From: Altererythrobacter aquiaggeris
GTDB taxonomy: Bacteria > Pseudomonadota > Alphaproteobacteria > Sphingomonadales > Sphingomonadaceae
DNA: 64,000 nt
NCBI RefSeq assembly: GCF_037154015.1
Contig: NZ_JBANRL010000001.1
Location: 1,612,001 to 1,676,000, forward strand
Reading direction: 5' to 3'
Shown: one piece after another, positions 8,069 to 17,701 of the stretch
Numbering within the stretch: the stretch's first letter is position 1
Layout of the letters: every line of letters starts with the position of its first letter
Translations under genes and position numbers: made by a program
Notes under the pieces: model-generated
Told to the model about the DNA's origin: nothing
The model's input: only the letters and a program-made list of their open reading frames with translations
The model's database searches: none

Positions 8069-8653
8069 ATGACGAGTGATACGACAAATACGGCCGGCAC
8101 CGGTCCGGCGGCATCAGCAATCGCGCGGATCGCCCGCAAACTTGACCGGCCAATCGTGCTGATCGGTTTGATGGGTGCCGGAAAATCCACCGTCGGGCGC
8201 AGACTGGCTCACATGCTGGGCACCGGCTTTGCCGATTCGGATCATGAAATCGAAACTGCCGCGCAGCTTTCGATAGCGGAAATATTCGCGCGTTTCGGAG
8301 AAGACCATTTTCGCGATGGCGAGAGGCGCGTCATCGCGCGGCTGGTTGACGAAGGACGCGGCGTAATCGCCACCGGCGGCGGCGCGTTCATCAACGCCGA
8401 AACACGCGCACTCATTCTGGAAAAAACAATCGCGGTCTGGCTGGATTGCGATATCGAAACGCTGGTGGAGCGCACATCCCGCAAAAACACCAGACCGTTG
8501 CTGAAAAATGGCGACCCACAACAGATTCTGACCCGCCTGCACAGCGAACGCGAACCGGACTATGCGCGCGCGCATATCCGTGTGGCGGGGCAGGACGGAC
8601 CGCATGAAAGCACCGCTCTGCGCATTCTGGAGGCGATCGACGCATGGCTGTAA
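8069..8653 (+). CDS. aroK: Shikimate kinase
   Basis: A 194-residue P-loop kinase: Walker A GLMGAGKST near residue 34, the DSDHEIE shikimate-binding segment, the GGGAF loop and the RTSRKNTRPLL lid with its arginines are all present. It phosphorylates shikimate at O3 with ATP in the chorismate pathway. The start at 8069 (MTSDTTNTAG) is preferred because the longer frame from 7907 has no homology and overlaps the divergent membrane-protein gene. Its end overlaps the aroB start by ten bases, so the two are translated as a coupled pair, as is usual for aroKB. Confidence 0.95.
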   Translation: MTSDTTNTAGTGPAASAIARIARKLDRPIVLIGLMGAGKSTVGRRLAHMLGTGFADSDHEIETAAQLSIAEIFARFGEDHFRDGERRVIARLVDEGRGVIATGGGAFINAETRALILEKTIAVWLDCDIETLVERTSRKNTRPLLKNGDPQQILTRLHSEREPDYARAHIRVAGQDGPHESTALRILEAIDAWL

Positions 8654-9753
8654 TCCCCGTCGAACTGGCCGGCCGGCCTTATGAGGTTCGCGTAGCCGGC
8701 GGGCTGCTGGCCGATCTGCCCGCGCAGTGCGGAGCGTTGTTGCGAAAACGGCGTGTGCCCGTCATCACGGACAGCAACGTGGCGGACCACTGGCGCGCAA
8801 CTGTCCAGACATCGCTGGAGGCTGCCGGCCTGGAACCTGCGTGGCTGGTGCTTGAGCCGGGCGAAAGCGCCAAGAGCTGGAGCAATCTGGAATATGTGAC
8901 AAGCTGGCTACTGGCAGAAAGTGTCGAACGCGGCGATCATGTGCTGGCACTTGGCGGCGGGGTAATCGGCGATCTGACGGGATTTGCCTGCGCCATTCTG
9001 AAACGCGGTTGCGGTTTCATCCAGCTGCCGACCACGCTGCTGGCGCAGGTCGATTCCAGCGTCGGCGGAAAAACCGCGATCAATACGTCTGCGGGCAAGA
9101 ACCTGATCGGCGCGTTTCACCAGCCTGCTCTGGTTCTGGCCGATTTGGGCGCGCTGGAAACGCTCCCCGCCCGCGAATTGCGCGCCGGATTTGCAGAAGT
9201 TATCAAATACGGAATTCTGGGTGATGCGGCATTCTTCGATTGGTGCGCGCTAAACGCCGCTGCGGTTATCGGCGGCGACCGCGATGCGCGCGAATTTGCC
9301 GTTTCGCAAAGCGTCGCGGCGAAAGCCCGGATTGTCGCGCAGGACGAACGCGAGACCAGCGGTGCCCGCGCCTTGCTGAACCTCGGCCATACTTTCGGCC
9401 ATGCTTTGGAAGCGCAAACCGGCTTTAATGACAGACTGCTGCACGGCGAAGCAGTGGCCTTGGGGATGGTGCTTGCCGCACGCTATTCGGCAGCAAGAGA
9501 ACTGATGCCGGATGACGATGCCGAACGCATAACGCAGGCGATCGCAGCCGCAGGTTTGCCAACCGAAATTTCCGCATTGGATTTAGGCTGTGACGGTAAG
9601 ACCCTCACCGGCCATATGCTGCACGACAAGAAAATGGATGCAGGCACGCTCCCGTTCCTGCTGCTGCGCGGTATCGGGCAGGCGTTTACGGCAACCGATG
9701 TGAAGCTGGACGATGTGGCGGCATTTCTGGACCGGCAGTTGCGGGCTCACTAG
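8644..9753 (+). CDS. aroB: 3-dehydroquinate synthase
   Basis: A 369-residue AroB. The NAD-binding signature LALGGGVIGDLTGF, the PTTLLAQVDSSVGGKT segment and the metal-ligand region NLGHTFGHALE with HGEAVALGM are all clear. It converts DAHP to 3-dehydroquinate, the second step of the shikimate pathway, using NAD and a divalent metal. It overlaps aroK by ten bases and ends 12 bases before the convergent lipoprotein gene with no obvious terminator between. Confidence 0.96.
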   Translation: MAVIPVELAGRPYEVRVAGGLLADLPAQCGALLRKRRVPVITDSNVADHWRATVQTSLEAAGLEPAWLVLEPGESAKSWSNLEYVTSWLLAESVERGDHVLALGGGVIGDLTGFACAILKRGCGFIQLPTTLLAQVDSSVGGKTAINTSAGKNLIGAFHQPALVLADLGALETLPARELRAGFAEVIKYGILGDAAFFDWCALNAAAVIGGDRDAREFAVSQSVAAKARIVAQDERETSGARALLNLGHTFGHALEAQTGFNDRLLHGEAVALGMVLAARYSAARELMPDDDAERITQAIAAAGLPTEISALDLGCDGKTLTGHMLHDKKMDAGTLPFLLLRGIGQAFTATDVKLDDVAAFLDRQLRAH

Positions 9754-9764
9754 TTTAAGACACA

Positions 9765-10196
9765 TTAGTCGACACAAATTCCGACGCGTTCGCCCGTTTC
9801 ACTGATAAAGCCGTAACAGCCAAACCGGTTGCTGTCGGCCTGACATTTGCCTGGCGCATCTTCGGGAGCGTCCAGTTCGACCCGGCACTGGCCCTCGCAT
9901 TCGTTTGCTGCGCGGCAAACCTTGCCGGCATCGGCATAGGGCGTGATGCAATTATAGCGGCCGGCCCTTCCGGCGCGCTGGTAATTGCCGTTTCCGGCCT
10001 CGCAAGCGGCCTTGGCGGATTGCGAAAAACCGTCAGGAATGCCGCGCGGACCAGGCATATCGTCAGCAACTGCGACCACCACCTCCGGTACTGCGGGCGC
10101 GGAGCCATCGGCGGAAACAGTGCCCGCTCGCTGTTCGGGGGCGCAGGCCCCAAGCGAGAGGACCAGTGCTGCCAACATCGAAATCAGCGCGCGCAT
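9765..10196 (-). CDS. Cysteine-rich lipoprotein of unknown function
   Basis: A 143-residue product with a lipoprotein signal (LVLSLGAC lipobox, Cys18), so it is probably membrane anchored in the periplasm. The C-terminal half carries seven further cysteines (for example in KAACEAG, NCITPYA, KVCRAANECEGQCRVEL, KCQADSNRFGCYG, GICVD), a pattern that suggests a disulfide-stabilised secreted domain. I do not recognise the family. It is the last gene of the propionyl-CoA operon, six bases after pccA. Confidence 0.75.
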   Translation of the reverse strand: MRALISMLAALVLSLGACAPEQRAGTVSADGSAPAVPEVVVAVADDMPGPRGIPDGFSQSAKAACEAGNGNYQRAGRAGRYNCITPYADAGKVCRAANECEGQCRVELDAPEDAPGKCQADSNRFGCYGFISETGERVGICVD

Positions 10197-10201
10197 TTGA
10201 T

Positions 10202-12208
10202 TTACTCCAGTTCGAGAATAACCGTATCTACCGCGAGGCTATCACCCTGCCCGGCGTTTATTTTCGACACTATACCGGATTTTTCCGCGCGGAGGATATT
10301 TTCCATCTTCATCGCCTCCACGGTCGCCAGCGGCTGGCCGGCCTCTACCGCGTCACCTTCGGCCACATGAAGCGCGGTGAGCAAGCCGGGCATCGGGCAG
10401 ATGAGGTATCTTGAAAGATCGGGCGGGATCTTTTCGATCATGTGATCCGCCAGCGCAGCAAACCGTGTGGGCAGCACCCGCGCCTCATGCGTGGCGCCGC
10501 GCGTGGTGATTTTCCATCCGGTAATCGTTGGCGCGATCCGGAAGGACAAGGGTTTGCCGTCGAGCTCTGCATGGACCATCGTGTCACCGGGCGTATATTC
10601 CATCGCCAGATCGATCTTCTGGTCGCCGACCACGATTGCATCTTCATCCAGCCGGACATCATAGTCGGCCCCGGCAATCCTGACTGTCCAGTCACCGGGG
10701 GCGGCGATTTTGCCGTCGAGCCGCTGGTCGATCCGGCGGGCGCGGTCGGCCTGCACGGTCGATATAATCCCCGCGATTGCCGCCAGCGCCCTGTTCAGTT
10801 CGTCAGATGCAGGTGCGCCTTCGAAGCCATCCGGATATTCCTCCGCGATAAATCCGGTGGTGAGTTCTCCGCTGCGGAAGCGCGGATGCTGCATGATTGC
10901 GCTGAGGAAATCGACATTATGGCCAAGCCCCTCGATCTCGAACGCGTCGAGCGCCTGTATTTGCAAGTCGGCCGCCTCGTCGCGGGTTTTCCCCCATGTC
11001 ACCAGTTTGGCGATCATCGGATCGTAAAAGATCGAAACTTCGCCGCCTTCTTTCACCCCGTCATCCACGCGCACACCGTCAATACCGCGAATACCGCCCT
11101 GCCAGCCTTCGACCGGCGGCTGGTAGCGGACAAGCCGCCCGGTGCTGGGCAGGAACCCGCGATAGGGATCTTCGGCATAGACGCGGTTTTCGATCGCCCA
11201 GCCGTCGATTTTCACATCGTCCTGGGTCATTTCCAGCCTTTCGCCGGCAGCAACGCGGATCATCTGTTTGACCAGATCGACGCCGGTGATCATCTCGGTA
11301 ACCGGATGTTCGACCTGCAGACGGGTGTTCATTTCGAGGAAGTAGAAACTCTCTCCGCTCGGGTCCGCGCCGCTCACGATCAGTTCGACCGTGCCCGCGC
11401 TGTAATATCCCACGGCGGCAGACAGCGCGACGCATTGTTCGCCCATCGCCTTGCGCATTTTTGGCGTCACGAACGGCGACGGTGCTTCCTCTACCACCTT
11501 CTGGTGGCGGCGCTGGATGCTGCATTCGCGCTCGTTCAGATAGATGATATTGCCGTGCTTATCGCCCAGAATCTGGATTTCGATATGGCGCGGGTTGAGG
11601 ATGAATTTCTCGATAAACACGCGGTCGTCGCCAAAGGAATTCAGCCCTTCGCGCTTGGTCGCTTCGAAGCCTTCGCGCACGTCTTTTTCATTATAGGCGA
11701 GCCGCATCCCCTTGCCGCCGCCGCCTGCGCTGGCCTTCATCATCACCGGATAGCCGATTTCTTCCGAAATCTTCACCGCATGTTCGGTGTCGTCGATCTC
11801 GCCGACAAAGCCCGGCACCACGTTGACGCCCGCTTCCATCGCGAGTTTCTTGGATTGGATCTTGTCGCCCATCGCCGCGATTGCGTTTACCGGCGGGCCG
11901 ATGAATTCGATGCCTTCCCTGGCCAATGCTTCGGCAAAGCTGGTGCGTTCGGACAGGAAACCATATCCCGGATGCACCGCTTCGGCACCAGTCTGCTTGC
12001 AAGCTGCGATAATCTTTTCCGGGATCAGATAGCTTTCCGCCGCTGCAGAAGGCCCGATATGCACCGCCTCGTCAGCCATTTGGACAAATGGCGCGCGCGC
12101 ATCGGCATCGGAATAAACCGCCACCGTGGCGATCCCCATCCGGCGCGCGGTTTTGATGATCCGGCAAGCAATTTCGCCGCGATTGGCAATGAGGATTTTT
12201 TTGAACAT
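10202..12208 (-). CDS. pccA: Propionyl/acetyl-CoA carboxylase biotin carboxylase subunit alpha
   Basis: A 668-residue biotin-dependent carboxylase alpha chain. In order it has a biotin carboxylase domain (MFKKILIANRGEIACRI start, ATP-grasp loop SAGGGGKGMR, EMNTRLQVEHPVTE), a BT-like linker, and a C-terminal biotinyl domain with EAMKM, where Lys634 carries biotin. With PccB it carboxylates propionyl-CoA to (S)-methylmalonyl-CoA. The neighbours (epimerase, mutase, pccB) make propionyl-CoA the likely substrate. It follows bioB by three bases, tying biotin supply to a biotin enzyme. Confidence 0.95.
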   Translation of the reverse strand: MFKKILIANRGEIACRIIKTARRMGIATVAVYSDADARAPFVQMADEAVHIGPSAAAESYLIPEKIIAACKQTGAEAVHPGYGFLSERTSFAEALAREGIEFIGPPVNAIAAMGDKIQSKKLAMEAGVNVVPGFVGEIDDTEHAVKISEEIGYPVMMKASAGGGGKGMRLAYNEKDVREGFEATKREGLNSFGDDRVFIEKFILNPRHIEIQILGDKHGNIIYLNERECSIQRRHQKVVEEAPSPFVTPKMRKAMGEQCVALSAAVGYYSAGTVELIVSGADPSGESFYFLEMNTRLQVEHPVTEMITGVDLVKQMIRVAAGERLEMTQDDVKIDGWAIENRVYAEDPYRGFLPSTGRLVRYQPPVEGWQGGIRGIDGVRVDDGVKEGGEVSIFYDPMIAKLVTWGKTRDEAADLQIQALDAFEIEGLGHNVDFLSAIMQHPRFRSGELTTGFIAEEYPDGFEGAPASDELNRALAAIAGIISTVQADRARRIDQRLDGKIAAPGDWTVRIAGADYDVRLDEDAIVVGDQKIDLAMEYTPGDTMVHAELDGKPLSFRIAPTITGWKITTRGATHEARVLPTRFAALADHMIEKIPPDLSRYLICPMPGLLTALHVAEGDAVEAGQPLATVEAMKMENILRAEKSGIVSKINAGQGDSLAVDTVILELE

Positions 12209-12211
12209 GGC

Positions 12212-13255
12212 CTACTCCGCCGCCTCCATCGCTGCTTGCGACTTACACGCACGCCCGCTTGCTCGCATCGGCTCTTCGCCCTTCAGTGCGGTCATCCCCA
12301 GCCGCTGGAAAAGCGCGGCGTCGCTGTCATCGCCCGCATTGGGCGCGGTCAGCAATTTGTCGCCGGTGAAGATCGAGTTCGCGCCCGCCATGAAGCATAG
12401 CGCCTGCGTGCTATCGCTCATGCTTTCGCGCCCGGCAGACAGCCGCACCATGCTCAGCGGCATCGTGATGCGCGCCGCGGCTACGGTGCGGACGAATTCG
12501 ATATCGTCGATCTTGGCCATTGGCGTATCGGCCAGCATGTCGCCCAGCACCGTGCCCTTCACCGGCACCAGCGCGTTGACCGGCACGCTTTCGGGATGCT
12601 GCGGCAAAGTCGCCAGCGTGTGGACGAAGCCCACTCTATCCTCGCGCGTTTCGCCCATGCCCACGATGCCGCCGCTGCACACATTGATGCCTGCATTGCG
12701 AACATGGTCCAGCGTTTCGATCCGCTCGTCAAACTTGCGGGTAGATATCACGCGCTCGTAATATTCGGGGCTGCTGTCGATATTGTGGTTGTAATAGTCG
12801 AGGCCCGCCTCGGCCAGAATATCGGCCTGTTTCGGGGTTAGCATACCCAGCGTCATGCAGGTTTCCATGCCCATTGCGGCGACGCCTTTCACGATCTCGG
12901 CAATCGCGGGCATATCGCGGTCTTTGGGATTGCGCCATGCGGCCCCCATGCAGAACCGCTGGCTGCCATTATCCTTGGCCTGCGCCGCGGATTGCAGCAC
13001 CGCGCGCACATCCATCAGCTTGGTCGCTTTCACACCGCTATCGGCATGGACGGACTGGCTGCAATAGCCGCAATCTTCGGGGCAACCGCCTGTCTTGATG
13101 CTGAGCAAGGTGCACAGCTGCACCTGATCCGCCGGATGGTTGGCGCGGTGGACAGACGCAGCCTGAAACAGCAGTTCGGTGAAAGGGAGGTTGAACAGCG
13201 CCGCGATTTCATCGCGGGTCCAGTCGATCCTTGGCTCAGAGCGGATTTGGGTCAT
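12212..13255 (-). CDS. bioB: Biotin synthase
   Basis: A 347-residue radical-SAM enzyme: the cluster motif CPEDCGYC gives Cys58, Cys62 and Cys65, and the downstream [21 protein letters not shown] and NALVPVKGT segments are BioB signatures. It inserts sulfur into dethiobiotin. No other bio genes are present; it sits between a small membrane-protein gene (adjacent stop and start) and pccA, as if biotin made here were for the PCC complex. The ATG is preceded directly by the previous stop codon, indicating coupling. Confidence 0.96.
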   Translation of the reverse strand: MTQIRSEPRIDWTRDEIAALFNLPFTELLFQAASVHRANHPADQVQLCTLLSIKTGGCPEDCGYCSQSVHADSGVKATKLMDVRAVLQSAAQAKDNGSQRFCMGAAWRNPKDRDMPAIAEIVKGVAAMGMETCMTLGMLTPKQADILAEAGLDYYNHNIDSSPEYYERVISTRKFDERIETLDHVRNAGINVCSGGIVGMGETREDRVGFVHTLATLPQHPESVPVNALVPVKGTVLGDMLADTPMAKIDDIEFVRTVAAARITMPLSMVRLSAGRESMSDSTQALCFMAGANSIFTGDKLLTAPNAGDDSDAALFQRLGMTALKGEEPMRASGRACKSQAAMEAAE

Positions 13256-13651
13256 TCAAAAAAGTCCAGATATGAAAACGGAAAGAAAAGCACCGATACC
13301 CATACCGAAGCCCAGCGAACTGACGCTCCGATAGAAAGCAATGCGTCTGGGCCGGTTATCGCCTTTGACCTTGCTTTGAATGATTTCACCCATTCCGGCA
13401 TAGGCGCCGATACCGCCCACTGCGATCAGCCCCACAACCGTAGCAAGCGCAATTGGCCGGATAACCACCACATCTTCCGATGCAATCGTTACAATTCCGC
13501 CCAGCGAAACAAGCGACAGTGTCGTCATGTGCTTGAAGAAGTCATACAACCGGTCATCAACCGATAATGCGAGCAGGGTCTGACTATTCCGGTCTGCGTG
13601 AGCGGTAGCCTGCTCACTCCCGATTGCGTTTTTAGGCACGATTTCGCTCAT
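13256..13651 (-). CDS. Small integral membrane protein in the propionyl-CoA operon
   Basis: A 131-residue product with hydrophobic segments at about residues 45-60 ([14 protein letters not shown]), 66-86 ([20 protein letters not shown]) and 112-130 ([19 protein letters not shown]), so two or three membrane helices. The start at 13651 overlaps the scpA stop by four bases (ATGA). I recognise no family. Being locked between the mutase and bioB genes suggests co-expression but does not show a role in the pathway. Confidence 0.7.
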   Translation of the reverse strand: MSEIVPKNAIGSEQATAHADRNSQTLLALSVDDRLYDFFKHMTTLSLVSLGGIVTIASEDVVVIRPIALATVVGLIAVGGIGAYAGMGEIIQSKVKGDNRPRRIAFYRSVSSLGFGMGIGAFLSVFISGLF

Positions 13652-15804
13652 TCCGCCGCCTCCAGATCGTCGCCCGCTGGCGGCATATTGTGGCCCAGCA
13701 GACGCAGCATATCCGCGCCGCATTCGACCACATTGCTGCCCGGGCCGTAAATACCCTGCACGCCTGCGTCACGCAGGAATTCATAGTCTTGCGGCGGGAT
13801 TACCCCGCCTGCGACCACTTTGATATCGGCGCGTCCGGCCTCTTTCAGGCGGGCGACGAGTTCGGGGATCAGCGTCTTGTGACCCGCCGCGAGCGAGCTT
13901 GCGCCAATCGCATCGACATCCTTTTGAAGCGCCATTGCCACCGTTTCTTCAGGCGTCTGGAACAGCGGTCCGCTGACAACCTCGAACCCCATATCGGTAA
14001 ATGCGCTGGCGATCACATTCGCGCCGCGGTCGTGGCCGTCCTGCCCCATCTTGGCGACCATGATCTTCGGCTTGCGGCCAAGGCGGCGTTCGACTGCGGC
14101 CACGCCGTCCAGCACTTGCTGCCAGCGCTGATCAAACTCGTAAGCGGTTTTGTAGATGCCTTTTACCGGCGTGGGGACGGTATCGTATCGCCCGAATTCA
14201 GCCTCCATCGCGGAGGAAATTTCGCCCAATGTCGCGCGCTGGCGGGCTGCATCGACGGCTAGCGCGAGCAGGTTGCCGCCATTCGTGGTGCCTTCGGTCA
14301 GTGCCTTCAAAGCCGCCTGACAAGCGCCCTCGTCGCGCGCTTCGCGGTTCTTCTTCAACCGCGCAATCTGGCCCGTCCGTACCGCGTGATTATCGATATC
14401 GAGCGTGTCGAGATGGTCTTCCGTTTCGCGGCGATATTTGTTCACGCCCACGATCACCGTTTCGCCCCGATCCACGCTGGCCTGTTTGACCGCCGCCGCT
14501 TCCTCGATGCGCTGTTTGGGCATCCCGCTGGCGACCGCTTCCGTCATGCCGCCTACCGCGTCGACTTCGGCCATCAGCACTTCGGCTTCCTCGACCAGTT
14601 TCGCGGTCAGCGCCTCGATGTAATAGCTGCCGCCCAGCGGATCGACGACATTTGTGATGCCCGTTTCTTCCTGCAACACCAGCTGCGTGTTGCGCGCGAT
14701 GCGGGCGCTGAAATCGGTGGGCAGCGCGATCGCTTCGTCCAGCGCATTGGTGTGGAGCGACTGCGTCCCGCCCAGCGTTGCCGCCATCGCTTCCACCGTG
14801 GTGCGGATGACATTGTTGTATGGGTCCTGTTCCTGCAAACTGACACCGGAGGTCTGGCAATGCGTCCGCAGCATTTTGGAGCGTTCGGACTGCGCGCCCA
14901 GATCGTCCATCACCTTGTACCACAGCGTCCGCGCCGCCCGCAGCTTGGCGATTTCCATGAAGAAGTTCATGCCGATGCCGAAAAAGAACGACAGACGCCC
15001 GGCGAAGGCATCGATATCCAGCCCCGTTGCCATCGCGGATTTCACATATTCCTTGCCATCCGCGATGGTGAAGGCAAGCTCCTGCACCGCGGTCGCCCCG
15101 GCCTCGTGCATATGATAGCCGCTGATCGAAATACTGTTGAAATTCGGCATGTTGGCGGAAGTATATGTGATAATGTCCGACACAATCCGCATGCTTGGCG
15201 CAGGCGGATAGATGTAGGTGTTGCGGACCATGAATTCCTTGAGAATGTCGTTCTGGATGGTGCCCGATAGCTGGTCGGCCGACACGCCCTGCTCCTCCCC
15301 CGCGACGATGTAAAACGCCAGCACAGGGATCACCGCGCCGTTCATCGTCATGGAAACCGACATCGTATCGAGCGGGATCCGGTCGAACAGGATTTGCATA
15401 TCCTCGACCGTGTCGATCGCCACGCCCGCCTTGCCGACATCGCCGACAACGCGCGGGTGATCGCTGTCATAACCGCGATGTGTGGCGAGATCGAATGCGA
15501 CAGAAAGGCCCTTTTGCCCGGCGGCCAGATTGCGGCGGTAAAATGCGTTGGATTCCTCGGCAGTGGAGAATCCCGCATATTGCCGGATCGTCCACGGGCG
15601 CCCCGCATACATGCTGGCCTTCACACCGCGCGTGAACGGGGCAAATCCCGGAAGGCCCGGGTCAGCCGCATCAGCCTTGGTATAGAGCGGCTTGATCGCG
15701 AAACCTTCGGGCGTGTCCCAGGTGAGGTCGCGGCCTTTCGACTCTTTATCCGCCAGGTCTTCCCAGTCGGACAGGGTTGGTTTCGCGCTGTCTTCTTTGC
15801 TCAT
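13648..15804 (-). CDS. scpA: Methylmalonyl-CoA mutase, single-chain
   Basis: A 718-residue homodimeric-type mutase with the TIM-barrel substrate domain ([43 protein letters not shown]) followed by a C-terminal cobalamin-binding domain with DxHxxG as DGHDRG and the GASSLAAGH segment. It interconverts (R)-methylmalonyl-CoA and succinyl-CoA using adenosylcobalamin, completing the propionyl-CoA route into the TCA cycle. No B12 synthesis or MeaB chaperone gene is in the window. A four-base overlap couples it to the next membrane-protein gene. Confidence 0.97.
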   Translation of the reverse strand: MSKEDSAKPTLSDWEDLADKESKGRDLTWDTPEGFAIKPLYTKADAADPGLPGFAPFTRGVKASMYAGRPWTIRQYAGFSTAEESNAFYRRNLAAGQKGLSVAFDLATHRGYDSDHPRVVGDVGKAGVAIDTVEDMQILFDRIPLDTMSVSMTMNGAVIPVLAFYIVAGEEQGVSADQLSGTIQNDILKEFMVRNTYIYPPAPSMRIVSDIITYTSANMPNFNSISISGYHMHEAGATAVQELAFTIADGKEYVKSAMATGLDIDAFAGRLSFFFGIGMNFFMEIAKLRAARTLWYKVMDDLGAQSERSKMLRTHCQTSGVSLQEQDPYNNVIRTTVEAMAATLGGTQSLHTNALDEAIALPTDFSARIARNTQLVLQEETGITNVVDPLGGSYYIEALTAKLVEEAEVLMAEVDAVGGMTEAVASGMPKQRIEEAAAVKQASVDRGETVIVGVNKYRRETEDHLDTLDIDNHAVRTGQIARLKKNREARDEGACQAALKALTEGTTNGGNLLALAVDAARQRATLGEISSAMEAEFGRYDTVPTPVKGIYKTAYEFDQRWQQVLDGVAAVERRLGRKPKIMVAKMGQDGHDRGANVIASAFTDMGFEVVSGPLFQTPEETVAMALQKDVDAIGASSLAAGHKTLIPELVARLKEAGRADIKVVAGGVIPPQDYEFLRDAGVQGIYGPGSNVVECGADMLRLLGHNMPPAGDDLEAAE

Positions 15805-15907
15805 GCAAACTCGCTACACTTTTCGGAAGAGGGCTGAAAGTGGGCGAACCGAAATATCCTCGTGATCCTAGCTGAGATTGGCCAGCGCCGGGATGCTGAT
15901 GCGGCCA

Positions 15908-16687
15908 TCACTTCCCCTTGAACACTGCCTTGCGTTTTTGCAGGAACGACATCGCGCCTTCGATTGCGTCCTGACTGCCGCCCGCCTGCCACTGGCCTTC
16001 CGCCTCGTTATGCAACGCGGAGGAGTAATCCAGATCGAGCGCCTTATTGATGTTTTGACGCATCACGCCCAGCGCCAGCGTCGGGCCGGAGGCGAGGCGT
16101 TTTGCCAGCGCCATCGCCTCATCCATCAGCGCGTCGTCGGGCACAGCCTTGTAAATCAGGCCCCATTCCTCTGCCTTCTCGGCGGGGATTTTCTCGCCCA
16201 GCAGCATCATTTCTGTGGCGCGCGCCTTGCCGATCAGGCGGGGCAGCATCCAGCTTGCGCCGCCATCGGGCACAAGGCCGATGTTGACGAAGGCCTGCAG
16301 GAAGTAGGCGCTCGAACCTGCCACCGCAAAATCACCCGCCAGCGCGATGGAACACCCGATGCCCGCCGCCGGACCGTTCACAGCAGTCACAATCGGCACG
16401 GGGCAACGCGCAAATTCCTTCATCAGCGGATTGTAGCTGAGGCTGAGCGAATCGTAGGCGCCGCGCCCGCCCATACCCTTGTCCGCGCGGCCCGACAGAT
16501 CGGCACCCGAACAAAACGCCCGGCCAGCGCCAGTGATCAGTATCGCACGCGCATCTTTCGGATCGGCCAGCACATCGCGGATTTCCACTGCCATATCGGG
16601 CGGGCAGGCATTCAGCCGCTCGGGCTGGTTCAACGTAATCGTGGTGACGTCATCCGCCGTTTCGACATTGATCAGTGTGTAAGCCAT
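15908..16687 (-). CDS. Enoyl-CoA hydratase/isomerase
   Basis: A 259-residue crotonase-family enzyme. The oxyanion-hole segments are GAGRAFCSGADLSG and VTAVNGPAAGIGCSIALAGD, and the C-terminal FLQKRKAVFKGK is typical of PaaG/EchA-type members. GGGAG lies just upstream of the ATG. It lies within the methylmalonyl-CoA operon, 103 bases before scpA, so a role in beta-oxidation of substrates that yield propionyl-CoA is likely. PaaG-like isomerase activity is also possible; the sequence does not decide. Confidence 0.9.
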   Translation of the reverse strand: MAYTLINVETADDVTTITLNQPERLNACPPDMAVEIRDVLADPKDARAILITGAGRAFCSGADLSGRADKGMGGRGAYDSLSLSYNPLMKEFARCPVPIVTAVNGPAAGIGCSIALAGDFAVAGSSAYFLQAFVNIGLVPDGGASWMLPRLIGKARATEMMLLGEKIPAEKAEEWGLIYKAVPDDALMDEAMALAKRLASGPTLALGVMRQNINKALDLDYSSALHNEAEGQWQAGGSQDAIEGAMSFLQKRKAVFKGK

Positions 16688-16830
16688 TGTCTCTCCCGCG
16701 CTCCCGTTCAGGAGGTATCAATTTGCTATTTAACCGTCCGATTAATCTGCATCCGGCTACGGAGCAAGTGCAACCTAACTCCTCTGCCTGACGGGGAGAG
16801 AAATTGGTGCGCCGCACTCACGCCGCCCGC

Positions 16831-17280
16831 TCAGTTCGACCAATGCGAACCTTCCCCAGGGGTTTCCATGATCTCGGTCAGCTGGCCCATCATATCCTTG
16901 GGGTGGAGAAAGAAAATCGGCGTGCCATGCGCCCCGATGCGCGTGGGGCCAAGAATGCGCTTGCCCAGCCCCTCGAACCAGCTGCGCGCCTCCTCGATAT
17001 CCTCGACCTCGTAGCAGACGTGATGCTGCGCGCCGGCAGGGTTCTTTTCGAGGAACTTGGCGATGGGGCTGTCGGGTCCGAGCGGCTCGATCAGCTCGAT
17101 CTGCGTGCCGTGAGTCCCATTTTGGCCGGGCGTATCTACAAAGCAAACCTTCACCCCTTGCGCCTCCAGATCGAAGGGCTTGTGGAACGAGGTCGCGCCC
17201 ATGACATCGCGGTAATAGCGCACCGATTCCTCGATCGAGGGCGTGGCGACGCCAATATGGTTGAGACGGCCGAGTTTCAT
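16831..17280 (-). CDS. mce: Methylmalonyl-CoA epimerase
   Basis: A 149-residue VOC-fold protein with paired metal-binding halves: LNHIGVATPSIEESVRYYRD near the N-terminus and GAQHHVCYEVEDIEEA in the middle, ending FFLHPKDMMGQLTEIME. It converts (S)- to (R)-methylmalonyl-CoA, linking PCC to the mutase. The start at 17280 (MKLGRLNHIG) is preferred; one base separates it from the stop of the preceding hypothetical gene. Confidence 0.93.
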   Translation of the reverse strand: MKLGRLNHIGVATPSIEESVRYYRDVMGATSFHKPFDLEAQGVKVCFVDTPGQNGTHGTQIELIEPLGPDSPIAKFLEKNPAGAQHHVCYEVEDIEEARSWFEGLGKRILGPTRIGAHGTPIFFLHPKDMMGQLTEIMETPGEGSHWSN

Positions 17281-17281
17281 C

Positions 17282-17698
17282 CTAAAATTCCCGTGAGCCA
17301 AACATCAGCTGTACCATAGCATCTTCCGTTAGTCGGTTGTCAGTTTTGCCAAGGTCTTCACGCATTGCACGTAATGCCTTCGCCATCGCAGATTGTGCTT
17401 CCCTCAGGAGATCGGGATGTCGAAAAACCTGTCCGACGGCTTCTATAACTTGTGGCGACCCCTGTATTCCAATCTGACCACGAATGTTGGCCATCCTCGC
17501 CAGCGCATCAGTATGCCTCTGCTTATCTCTAGCGGTGAAGCTCAATTCGCCGAGTGTGACGAAGTAGGCCGAATATAGCTGCCATTTGGCCTCTCTCTCG
17601 AATTTGGATTTTTCGAACCGATTTGTTGCGTAGGCTTGGATCGCACCACCGACGAAGGCAGCGATTAAGCCAATGAGAGCGATGAGAATCCCGTTCAT
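17282..17698 (-). CDS. Hypothetical membrane-anchored protein inserted in the propionyl-CoA operon
   Basis: A 138-residue product with an N-terminal membrane helix (MNGILIALIGLIAAFVGGAIQ) followed by a charged, probably helical cytoplasmic domain (NRFEKSKFEREAKWQLYSAY). No family is recognised. It lies between pccB (three-base gap) and mce (one-base gap). Its codon use, with more A/T at third positions (for example GCA, ATT, TTA, TCT), looks unlike its neighbours, which hints at a later insertion into the operon. Confidence 0.65.
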   Translation of the reverse strand: MNGILIALIGLIAAFVGGAIQAYATNRFEKSKFEREAKWQLYSAYFVTLGELSFTARDKQRHTDALARMANIRGQIGIQGSPQVIEAVGQVFRHPDLLREAQSAMAKALRAMREDLGKTDNRLTEDAMVQLMFGSREF

Positions 17699-17701
17699 GG
17701 T

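Noticed and set aside
10442-12400. Long plus-strand open frame (652 codons) opposite pccA and bioB
   Set aside because: It is a mirror of the GC-rich pccA codons; it shows no family motif, and pccA on the other strand is unambiguous.
15801-15992. Possible 63-residue gene between scpA and the enoyl-CoA hydratase
   Set aside because: Overlaps the end of the hydratase, basic low-complexity sequence, no ribosome-binding site.
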